Origin: Puccinellia tenuiflora
Lineage: Eukaryota; Streptophyta; Magnoliopsida; Poales; Poaceae
Direction of reading: 5' to 3'
DNA length: 64,000 nt
Assembly (NCBI GenBank): GCA_012064385.1
Contig: QRDG01000846.1
Location: 496,001-560,000, forward strand
Positions 9,787-20,689 of this stretch are shown here, piece after piece. The position numbers were made by a program, and so were the translations under genes. Under the pieces are notes generated by a model. That model was not told where the DNA came from, made no database searches, and worked only from the letters and a program-made list of their open reading frames with translations. Positions within the stretch are counted from its first letter, which is position 1. Each line of letters starts with the position of its first letter.

Positions 9787-10956
9787 TCATTGCTTGGATT
9801 TAGGTCCCCATTTTTCAATGGGTCCTCTTTTGTTAGCAACAAGGGTCTTAGGAACCCAAATAGAACGAGCAATGGGTACATTTCTAGGACCAACAAACTT
9901 AGCATAGACATCCCCATAATAATCAACAAAGATAATGTAGTGAGGGTTAGTCTTTCCCGCAAAGTCATCACTAATGGTTTTGCCCCTTGTGGCACCACCA
10001 CTAGCAATGTTGACCTTCTTCTTTGCTTGAGGGATCCTCTTTGCTTGAGGAGCACTAGTAACGTTGGCCTTCTTAATTTGAGGAGCTCTAGCATCCTTCA
10101 TGAAGCTCTCTTTCTCCTTTTCTTCCTCAACGAACCCAAGACCAACTCTCCCCTTTTGTGAAGTGACAAACGGTTTCTTACCTAGGGAGATGGCCTTAGC
10201 AAGATTGATCTTCAACCTAGCATTTTCCTCAATGATATTTGCATGATCACAAGTAATAGGAGTGGAGGAACTAGGCATATCATTTTTAGGCGGTTGAGCT
10301 TGAAGTTGTTCATACGACTTGGTGAGGGTAGAGTGTTCACTCTCCAATGCTTTGTAGGCCTTGGAGAGCTTCTCTAACTCCTCGGTTAGTCTATAATGAC
10401 CAGAACCAAGCTCGACCTTTTCCTTCTTACATGCTTTGTATTTAGCAATTGCATGGTCACGTTCTTTAATGAGTTTAGCAACAATTACATCATTTGATTC
10501 TTCTATAGATTCTAGTTGTTGCTCTAGAGAAACTCTAAGCTCATGCTCTTCTTCAAGATTGTCTTTTAAGGATGCAATTTCCATAGCATCCTCTCTTTCA
10601 ATCTTACCCTTTATCTCAAGCATTTCTTGAGCTTCACCATATTGACTCATAAGAGTCTCAACATGCTTCTTTGTTTCACCTTGCATGTTAGTGATAAAAT
10701 GATCGAAAGCAACTATTTCCTCTTTGATTTTAAGACTAGTAGCATCATCCATATTACTCATAGCCTTAGGAGATGAGGGTGATGTTACCTCGGTGGTCTT
10801 AGCCATGAAGCATCTTGCGGAGGAGGTAGAGACATTCTCATTGGGGGATTCAAATAGGGAAGGAGATGATGAAGAAGCAATAGCAATAGGCGGCAACTTC
10901 ATTTGTGGGCTCTTCTTCTTCTTCCCGGATGAATACTCTTCTTGAGCAAGCAACAC
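9787..10956 (-). CDS. Sirevirus gag C-terminal part with coiled coil
   Basis: An open frame of about 389 codons, probably the tail of gag; the first Met is not a certain start. A long coiled coil covers about residues 85-225 (EREDAMEIASLKDNLEEEHE, then LIKERDHAIAKYKACKKEK). It matches the coiled coil in the plus-strand gag at 38684 closely. The C-terminus (YAKFVGPRNVPIARSIWVPK) matches the end of that gag. A stop at 9787-9789 separates it from protease, and upstream gag is frameshifted. It probably forms the structural capsid protein with the N-terminal part. Confidence 0.7.
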   Translation of the reverse strand: MLLAQEEYSSGKKKKSPQMKLPPIAIASSSSPSLFESPNENVSTSSARCFMAKTTEVTSPSSPKAMSNMDDATSLKIKEEIVAFDHFITNMQGETKKHVETLMSQYGEAQEMLEIKGKIEREDAMEIASLKDNLEEEHELRVSLEQQLESIEESNDVIVAKLIKERDHAIAKYKACKKEKVELGSGHYRLTEELEKLSKAYKALESEHSTLTKSYEQLQAQPPKNDMPSSSTPITCDHANIIEENARLKINLAKAISLGKKPFVTSQKGRVGLGFVEEEKEKESFMKDARAPQIKKANVTSAPQAKRIPQAKKKVNIASGGATRGKTISDDFAGKTNPHYIIFVDYYGDVYAKFVGPRNVPIARSIWVPKTLVANKRGPIEKWGPKSKQ

Positions 10957-12162
10957 AATTCTTGGAGGTTCTTGTTGATAGGCATTCTTCTTGAAGAAGG
11001 TTTCTTATGGGTGTCCTTTGACTTGTCCTTCCTAATGAGCTTTCCTCCATGAAGTTCTCTATTCTCAAACGGACACTCGTCCACAAAGTGATATTTGTCT
11101 TGAAATTGTAGCAAGAACGGACTCTTTGGCCACCCTCCTTCCTTCCACTTGCCTTGTTGACAAAATCCCTTGCCTTGGATGGAATCTTCCAAAAGACTTT
11201 AGATGTGAGAGCCGCGTAGTCCTTGAGGGTATCTTGAAGCTCTTTGGGATCCCAATGTGACACATCTTATTGAGTCTCATCATTATCTTCTTGCTCCACA
11301 ACCTTGGCCTTCAAAGCAAGTGAGGTTCCTCTATGCATTCCAATGGCTCGGGCTCGAGCATCTTCGGCGTTCTTGGCGGCCACCTTGTATGCCGCCATCT
11401 CTTGCATGACCTCATTAGATGTCATGAGGTGGTAGTTGTGTCTTCCTTGGAGACTCTTCAAGTCGGTGGATTCAAACGGCCAAAGGGCGCTCACATACCT
11501 CCTCTTGATCCACGCATCATCCACATAGGTTGCACAAGAGCACGAAATTGTGTGGCCAGGGTCTTGAGTCTTCGATACATTTCTTCATGATCTTCACCCT
11601 CTACCATGAAAAAGCCCTCGGCTTGGTTGCTCAAAGCTTCAAACCTATTCCTTTGCATGCTCTCATTACCAACAAACTCTTGAGTGAGAATATCCCAAGC
11701 TTCTTTGGCGGTGGTGGCCATCTCAATGAGAGACATGTGCTTTTCTCCCACGGCGGTGTGAATTATGTTGAGAGCCAAGTCATTGAGTTGACCATCCACA
11801 ACTTCTCTTCTTGTCATGTTGTTCGGATCAACGGCCTTGAACCCAACTTGAATGATCCTCCATAGCTCGCTCGAAGCGCTCTTGATATGAGATTTCATCA
11901 TAAATTGCCAATTAGTAAAACAAGATGGATTAAACTTCGGTGAATAACCCCTATTGTTTATATGATAGTGCGGGATAGGTGGGTCGACGGAGTACGTAAA
12001 TGGAACACCATGGTACTCCTTCTTCCCATCATCAATTTTAGGAGGGGATTCATTAGTGAGTTGTTCGCCCTCCCCACTATGCGCGGTGGAAGCATTAGCC
12101 TCTAGGGATGGTGTGGCGGGTGGCGTGTTAGCCTTCAAGAGTTGCCTCATAATAGCACGCAA
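10957..12162 (-). pseudogene. Sirevirus gag N-terminal part, frameshifted
   Basis: Capsid-type sequence in the UBN2/copia gag style is visible: NPSCFTNWQFMMKSHIKSAS, LWRIIQVG, then TAKEAWDILTQEF and GEDHEEMYRRLKTLATQFRAL. The frame breaks near 11520, continues as DDAWIKRRYVSALWPFE, and stops near 11267. A degenerate zinc knuckle lies around 11070-11110 across another frameshift. It reads CYNF...H...C, with Phe in place of the second Cys. Unlike the plus-strand gag, the knuckle precedes the coiled coil. At least three breaks make it inactive. Confidence 0.75.
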
Positions 12163-12309
12163 CTAATCCATTTGAGTGTTCATGGATGATGTCAAGCTTG
12201 TTTCCAAATTCTTGAGATCATCCATGGACACCGGAGGAGCGCTACCACCCGTAACACCATCTCCGTCACCCATACTCTCTTAGGCGGTGAAGCCTAACTT
12301 AAGAGCCAA

Positions 12310-12322
12310 GGCTCTGATACCA
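12310..12322 (-). other. primer binding site, initiator Met tRNA
   Basis: On the minus strand the sequence reads TGGTATCAGAGCC, complementary to the 3' end of plant initiator Met tRNA. It is two bases inside the 5' LTR end, as in the plus-strand Sirevirus at 38631. Confidence 0.9.
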
Positions 12323-13030
12323 ATTGAAAGGATCGTATGGGCACCTAGAGGGGGGGGGTGAATAGGTGCTACACCAATTTTTAATTCTTTTTCAATTAAG
12401 GCTCAACACAAAGGTAAATTATCTAGATATGCAACTACGGTGAATTTACCTATATGAGAAGCAAACTAAACAACTAGGCAATTAACGATACGAGTAAAAG
12501 CTACAAAGGGAAAGAGGTAACCGAAAGGGGAAGCACGCGGAGACAAGGGTGTATTCCAGAGTTCCTCCTTGTTAAGAGAGTACGTCTCGTTGGAGGGGTG
12601 TGAGTTCGCCACAAAGGCCTACTCAACGCCACGAAGGCCTCACCCTATTCTCCGATGAACTTTGCCACAAAGGCTTGGTTCACTTCCACTATCGGAGTCC
12701 TTCGAGGCGGAAACCGGAGCCTTACAATGTTTTTGGGGCACACACCCACAACTTAATTGGGGGCTCCCAAATCCACGAATCTGTCACAATTACAACAAGA
12801 AATGAGCACAAGAATCTAGGGTAACACAAAGCTAACCCTAGAAGAGAAATCCCTCAAGTGAAAGAGGGGGAAATGAAAAACTGCTCGGTGAAGATGTAGA
12901 TCGGGGCCTCCTCCTTCAATCCTCCAAGAATCAAAGCATTTGGTTGGAGGAGTTGAGAGATCTTGTATTTATGAGCTTTTGCGTTTAATGAAGAGAGAGA
13001 GTGCAAGAGCTGAGGGGATGAAGGCAGGTG

Positions 13031-13050
13031 GAGGGGTATTTATACCCCTC
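13031..13050 (-). promoter_or_regulatory. LTR core promoter, TATA box inside a perfect palindrome
   Basis: TATAAATA (minus strand, 13037-13044) lies inside a 20-bp perfect inverted repeat with 9-base arms, GAGGGGTAT and ATACCCCTC, around a TT centre. On the plus strand it reads TATTTATA. Distance from the LTR ends fits a U3/R core promoter. Confidence 0.55.
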
Positions 13051-13065
13051 CAGGATTTCTAGCCG

Positions 13066-13745
13066 TTGCAGGAATCGGGAGGCCGGAAATTCCGGGTTAA
13101 AGGGCCGGAAATTCCGGCCGCGGGCCGGAACTTCCGGCCATCACACCGGAACTTCCGGTGGGCCGGAAATCTCCGGGGAGAATTTCCGCCCACAACCTCC
13201 GGGACCCCTCCAGAGAGAGTTCCCCGAAATGACTTAGTCGAAATCCCACGGATAATTCCAGGGGGCCGGAACTTCCGGCCAGCAGGCCGGAATTTCCGCC
13301 CCACCGGAAATTTCCGGGGGGAACTTCCGGATTGAAGTTCCGGGACCCCTCCAGAGAGGGATCCCAAAAATGACTTAGCCATATTTCCGCCCGAAATTTC
13401 CACGGGCCGGAAATTCTGGCCTCCAGGACGGAATTTCCGCCCCACCGGAAATTTCCGGGAGGAACTTCCAGAGGGAAGTTCCGGGACCCCTCCAGAGAGG
13501 GATCCCAAATATGACTTAGTCGTTTTTCCACTCGAAATTTCCACGGGCCGGAACTTCCGGCCTATAGGCCGGAATTTCCGCCCCATCGGAAATTTCCGGG
13601 GGAACTTCCGGGGAGAAGTTCCGGGACCCCTCCAGAGAGGGATCCCAAAAGGACTTAGTCAATTTCGCTCTGGGGCCGGAACTTCCGCCCGTAGGCTGGA
13701 ATTTCCGCCCCCCGGAAATTCCGCCCAGAGGGCCGGAACTTCCGG
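13066..13745. repeat. palindrome array CCGGAA(A/C)TTCCGG with about 140-bp higher-order repeat
   Basis: Many copies and variants of GGCCGGAANTTCCGGCC fill this part of the LTR. A higher-order unit marked by GACTTAG at 13231, 13372, 13513 and 13652 recurs every 139-141 bases. Each unit also holds GGGACCCCTCCAGAGAG and GGATCCC. Palindromes in the cis region of Sirevirus LTRs have been described in maize. Confidence 0.9.
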
Positions 13746-13913
13746 TCCTGAAACAACAGAAACCCATTTCTCTTCTTCGTCGTTGATCTTTACTTCGATC
13801 TTTTCACCAATTGGGTCTAACCACCTAAAAACCTGTCAACACACTTAACCAAATATGATTAGCCCATAATATGTGTTGTCATTAAATCACCAAAACTAAG
13901 AGATGTTCTTTCA

Positions 13914-14437
13914 CCCCCCTGCTCGCTCTGCTGTGAGCGCCACCACCCCTGCCGCGACCGGTGCGGTCGAGGTGATCCACCTGGACTCGGAGGACTCGAG
14001 CAGCCCGGACCTCAAGGAGGCCATGGCGCGCTCGCTGGACTCGTTCTAGGCCGATCTTGCTCGACAGAGGAAGGAGGACGCCGACTTGGCGCGAGCGACC
14101 CGCGCGTCGCTTGCCGAGGCCCGTGTGAGCGGCCGCAAACGCTACCGCGAGGAGGGCACCAGCACCATCCGATGAAGACCTCAAGCGGCGAATTTTTATT
14201 AAAATAGCCGGCGCAAGGGGAGTCGCCAGGACAGACCCCGACGCCGGTATCCTGGCAGGAAGAGCCAGCAAGTCCGTGCCGCCACCGGCAGCCAGAGGAG
14301 ATCCAGCAAGACCGTGCCGCCACAAGCGGCTAATTTTGTTAAAATTTATTGGGTCATCCATCGCCGGCATCGTTCCTAAATTTTTATTAATCTAGTAGAG
14401 TGTAGTAGAAGAAATTGGAGAATGTATTCTCAAAACT
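13914..14437. mobile_element. DNA transposon copy A, partial
   Basis: This stretch is almost identical to 15070-15596 of the next copy, including the LDSEDSS...LKEAMARSLDS coding remnant, which here carries an in-frame stop (TTCTAG). Its left part is cut off by the copia LTR and its right terminal region is missing. The copia element therefore inserted into this copy at the C-run. Confidence 0.75.
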
Positions 14438-15795
14438 ATCTCCAACGCGCTGACCCATTTCGTTCGAAATGGTCCGTTTCGCTCCGGATGGATCGAAACC
14501 AGGGCCCAACGAAACGGACCGCTGTCCGTTTTTTTGTCCGTTTCGACCCAAATCCGGCCCAAATTTGAGCCGGGTTTGCGTCGGTGCGGACGCGTGTGGA
14601 CTCCGCGCGGTGTCCACCCCACTCCCCCCTGGCCCGCCTGTCGGCGTCACCCAACGGCCAAACTACCATCATAAATGTGGCGGGAGTGGCCTTTATATGG
14701 ACGCCGGCGAGCCAAACCCTAGCTCACAAAACCCTAGCGCCCCCGCCGCCGCACTTGCTTCCCCAGCTCCTCCGGCCACACCTCTCCACCACTCGCCGGC
14801 CACCTGTATGGATCCGCCACCGCCACCGCCACCGCCGCCGCAGCAGCACCTCCTCGACCAGATCGAGAAAGCCCGCCGGAGCGCGCTAGGGCGCTACCGC
14901 GGCAGTTTCTCTCGACGCACTTCCACGAGCCCGGCGTGGATCGGCATGCCCATTACCGGGCTCCAGAAAGGCTGCCGAAGGAGGTGAGGAGGACCATGTC
15001 GTACTCCGACGACTCGGACCCCGAGGGGGACGCGTGTGGCGGGCTCCGTCGACACCACTGCCACCCCCCCCCCCCCCGCTCGCTCCGCTGTGAGCACGAC
15101 CACCCCTGCCGCGACCGGCGCGGTCGAGGTGATCCACCTGGACTCGGAGGACTCGAGCGGCCCGGACCTCAAGGAGGCCATGGCGCGCTCGCTGGACTCG
15201 TTCCAGGCCGAGCTTGCCCGGCAGAGGAAGGAGGACGCCGACTTGGCGCGGGCGACCCGCGCGTCGCTTGCCGAGGCCCGTGTGAGAGGCCGCAAACGCG
15301 ACCGCGAGGAGGGCACCGACAGCAGCCGTTGAAGACCTCAAGCGGCGAATTTTTATTAAAATAGCCGGCGCAAGGGGAGTCGCCAGGACAGACCCCGACG
15401 CCGGTATCCTGGTAGGAAGAGCCAGCAAGTCCGTGCCGCCACCGGGGGCCGGAGGAGATCCAGCAAGACCGTGCCGCCACAAGCGGCCAATTTTGTTAAA
15501 ATTTATTGGGTCATCCATCGCCGGCATCGTTCCTAAAATTTTATTAATCTAGTAGAGTGTAGTAGAAGATATTGGAGAATGTATTCTCAAAACTATGTAA
15601 TTTGTGGAGTAATATGTAATATAATTTTATAACTTTAAACTACTAGGAAGGGGCGGACCAAATGGGTCGGCCGTTGGGTGCACTGGCCAGAAATGGCCGG
15701 ACGGGGACGGACCCCTGTCCGTTTCCCGACCCAAACGGAGCAAAAACGGACCAAAAACACGTCCGTTTGGGTCGGCGCGTTGGAGATGGCCTAAG
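14436..15795. mobile_element. DNA transposon copy B, non-autonomous TIR element (PIF/Harbinger-like?)
   Basis: The left end reads ATCTCCAACGCGCTGACCC. The right end, reverse-complemented, reads GGCCATCTCCAACGCGCCG, so the ends are inverted repeats, both followed by CCGTTT/AAACGG-rich subterminal sequence. The right end is followed by TAA, which would fit a Harbinger TSD. Inside are short proline-rich and charged coding pieces (MDPPPPPPP at 14808; LDSEDSSGPDLKEAMARSLD to about 15332). No transposase is visible. Superfamily is tentative. Confidence 0.6.
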
Positions 15796-15964
15796 TGACG
15801 ACCAAGTGCTACATTTTCTTCCTGTTTCTGTGTTATACTTTTTTTTTTTGAAAGGTTGCTGTGTTACTATTGATAAAATGGACTTATCAACATCGTGTAC
15901 TGCACTGAGAACACATGGGCCATCATTTGAGTGGTGATTGTTTTCAACAACAGCATTAGACGCG
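15796..15964. other. short spacer between DNA transposon and Helitron
   Basis: No gene is seen. A T-run lies at about 15839-15849. Confidence 0.4.
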
Positions 15965-18236
<2,272 letters not shown>

Positions 18237-19936
18237 TTATAGAAAATTTCCAGTCCCGCTTTTCACCCCAGCCGTCCAATTCGGTAAATCGTTTGTTCAC
18301 CAGCCTCGTCTTGGTTTCTGCCGCTGAGTTTGCGGCCCGATGCTATGTGGTCCGCTTGGCGGTGAGGGGTAGGGTGTTGTGCCAGGTCGCGTTGTTCCTT
18401 TTCTTCCGCTAGCCACCGTGAAAACCTAGACGAGATCGACTCTCCTCCCCCAATCCCCACTTCCTCTCCCACTCAGCCGCCACACGCAGTGCTCTCTCCT
18501 TCCTCCATCTCGGCCGCCACGTGCCTCGCCGCCGCGGTGTCCTTCCTCCTGCCGGTGGTGTAGGTCGGAGACGCGGAAGCACGACGAGGTCAAGGAGGAC
18601 GACGGCGACGCAGCAGAGTCGACGAGGAGGATGGCGGCGCAGCGGGGTGGAGGAGGAGGATGGCGGCGCCTCGGGGTCGAGGAGGAAGCCCTTGTCCAGC
18701 TCGGCTGCCTGGTACCTCGCCGTTGTGGTGTCCTGCCTCCTGCCGGTGGTGCAGGTCGGAGACGCGGACGCACTGCGAGGTAAGTAGGAAGACGGCGGTG
18801 CCGCGGAGTCGAGGAAGATGATAACAGCGCAACGGGGTCGAGGAGGAGGATGGCCGCACCTCGGGGTCGAGGAGGAGAACGGCGCCGTGGCGGAATCACA
18901 CGGGGAAGGCTACATCGGAGAGGAGGCCAGCAGAGGTGGGGTTCGGCGAGCGGGCTCGGCACCCTGTGTTCCCTCCTCCACAGCTGAGGATACACGAAGC
19001 TGGAGCGAAACAGTGATGGTTGGGCGCCCTAGCGCACCAGATCAACGTGTTCCCGTCTTCCTCCTTAATCTTGGCGTCACCATTCACCAATCTCTGCAGC
19101 TCAGACCACCTCCCCCTCTCTGGATTGTCTTACTCCTTGGCTCTTATGTTGTTGATTGCTGTGCAGATTTATTGGTGTTTGGTAGGAGAGCTCCAATTTG
19201 TGTGTGATGTGTTACTCCACTCAGCTGGACTAGGTGATGATACGCCCTCGCTCGCTGATCTCGAGCTTCAACTGCAACAGCTCGTGGCAAAGGTATCTTG
19301 TGATTCTCCCATTTTCTCCTACGCAATGGGACTGACGAGGTCTTCTTCCATAGGATAGAAGCAGTTCTGTTTTTACCTAGCAACATTATTAGAGATCTGA
19401 CAAGGAATAACATGTAATGAAGTTTGGATTTAATCATTACAGAATACTATGTTAAAAACATACTTCTATTTTTTTGATATCCAACATACCAGCTGGTTTT
19501 ATCTTTTAGCAATGCGTACCTCATGAAATAAAATAATTGCTTACAGTTAGCATTATGGCAAGCCAGCAGGTTGTTTACCTGGTTTCTGTGAGCAGCATTC
19601 TTAGCGTACCACACCGGATATATCTTTCACATATGGAGATAATGTGGAGACCAAGATGGCACTTGATGTTCACTAGACAGCCAAATAGCATCTGGTCAAC
19701 TTCTGAAAATATTTGTGGAGATTGGATTGTCTATCTTTTACTCAGATTGTTTTTGGCCATACGGTTTTTCTCTAAAGCATGAACTCAAGTAGAAAATCCA
19801 ATGTTTCACAATATCTACAACATCCTGAGGTGCGTCTCTTCCTCCTTCATGCATGGCATTTTCTTGATTCACACTCACCTGGACTGGAGCTTGGCCGATA
19901 CATGTTTCTCTAATGATGTTCTCGGATGGGTTGCAG
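18237..19936. other. GC-rich region with degenerate repeats, no supported gene
   Basis: Between 18530 and 18860 a unit containing TGCCGGTGGTGNAGGTCGGAGACGCGG recurs at about 18551 and 18738, with GAGGAGGATGGCGGCGC-type sequence around it. An exon-like end (CTCGTGGCAAAG followed by GTATCT) is near 19280-19293, but I cannot assign it. The stretch may be upstream sequence of the transporter fragment that follows. Confidence 0.4.
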
Positions 19937-20441
19937 GGAGACATGGTGAGGGTGGTGCAGACGCTGCTCTTCATGACCGGAATAAACATGCTGCTACGGT
20001 CGCTGTTCGGACATGCCTGCCGACGGTGATCCTGACGACTATGAGGTAGCAACCATTTACATTGTATCTGCGCCTTCAATTATTTTTTCCTGATTTGGTG
20101 GTCTCATGAAAATCATATACTCGTTCATCTACTCGCAGAGGTTCCTCCAGAGCAACAGGGCCATACAGGGGGTAATGATAGTATTCTCCAGCATTCACTT
20201 CATTCTGGTTTGCACTTTACAGCCAGCTCTGGGGTATTTTTCTCCAGGTACTTCACCGTCATATAGTAGAAGTAACATGTTGGGTTCCGCATATGTATTT
20301 CAGTTCAGATTGCACATTGCCTAGGCTCTACTGATGAATGGGTCATGGGTGTGTAACTTTCAGATTCTTCTCATCCAGTGGGAATGGCGCCGGTTGTTGC
20401 GCTGCTCGGGTTTGGCCTTCTCGAAGAGGATTCCCTGTGGT
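19937..20441 (+). pseudogene. nucleobase-ascorbate transporter (NAT) fragment
   Basis: Three exon-like blocks match the NAT/NCS2 family. Block 1 (19937-about 20045, after TTGCAG) reads GDMVRVVQTLLFMTGINMLL. Block 2 (20139-20247, between CTCGCAG and GTACTT) reads RFLQSNRAIQGVMIVFSSIH. Block 3 (from 20364, after TTTCAG) reads GMAPVVALLGFGLLEE. Blocks 1 and 3 each need a one-base shift to stay in frame, so the fragment is broken. NATs are multi-pass importers of xanthine/uric acid-type substrates; only an internal part is present, without the family's substrate-binding signature. It retains introns, so it is genomic rather than retroposed. Confidence 0.75.
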
Positions 20442-20689
20442 ATGGCTTGCTCTGTATCAGATTCTTCATTTGGGTTCTCTCAGTTTTGCCCACTCAAGCA
20501 AAATCTATGCGTGTTACATTCAATTTATTGATATTACATCAGGTTGGGAGATTTGCTTGGAAGAGATGGCTTGCTCTGTATCAGATTCTTCATTTGGGTT
20601 CTCTCAGTTTTGCCCACTCAAGCAAAATCTATGTGCGTTACATTCAATTTATTGATACTACATCAGGTTGGGAGATTTGCTTGGAAGAG
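20442..20689 (+). repeat. tandem duplication, 2 x 124 bp
   Basis: 20442-20565 and 20566-20689 are near-identical (start ATGGCTTGCTCTGTATCAG). They follow directly on the NAT fragment and differ at only a few positions, so the duplication is recent. Confidence 0.9.

Larger units (their letters stand above)
3667..13913 (-). mobile_element. Sirevirus-type Ty1/copia LTR retrotransposon, decayed
   Basis: A minus-strand copia element reads, from right to left: 5' LTR, initiator-Met PBS, gag, protease, integrase, RT, RNase H, then a further spliced gene. PPT-like tracts (GGGGGAG on the minus strand) lie at about 6313-6323 and 3711-3720; multiple PPTs and extra 3' ORFs are known for Sireviruses. LTR ends match those of the Sirevirus at 36594. 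No 3' LTR is present: the Tat element interrupts it about 50 bases past the leftmost PPT-like tract. Several frameshifts and stops make it defective. The right flank is CCCCC (13914-13918), a possible TSD. Confidence 0.85.
12325..13913 (-). repeat. 5' LTR of the minus-strand Sirevirus
   Basis: It is 1589 bp with inverted ends TGAAAG...CTTTCA. Read on the minus strand, its start (GTTTTGGTGATTTAATGACA) and end (CACCCCCCCCTCTAGG) match the LTR ends of the Sirevirus at 36594. A shared internal block at 12565-12790 (GCCTTTGTGGCG-type repeats) confirms kinship. The LTR carries a TATA box at 13037-13044 and a palindrome array at 13066-13745. Confidence 0.9.

Noticed and set aside
13059..13586. 175-codon frame with repeated RKFRP words
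   Set aside because: It results from the palindrome array in the Sirevirus LTR.
13231..13660. evenly spaced repeats that could suggest a CRISPR array
   Set aside because: The spacers are themselves repeated, the units are about 140 bp, there is no cas gene and the context is a plant LTR.
18426..18995. 189-codon minus-strand frame in GC-rich DNA
   Set aside because: Repeat-derived Arg/Pro/Ser composition with no domain and no splice or promoter support.
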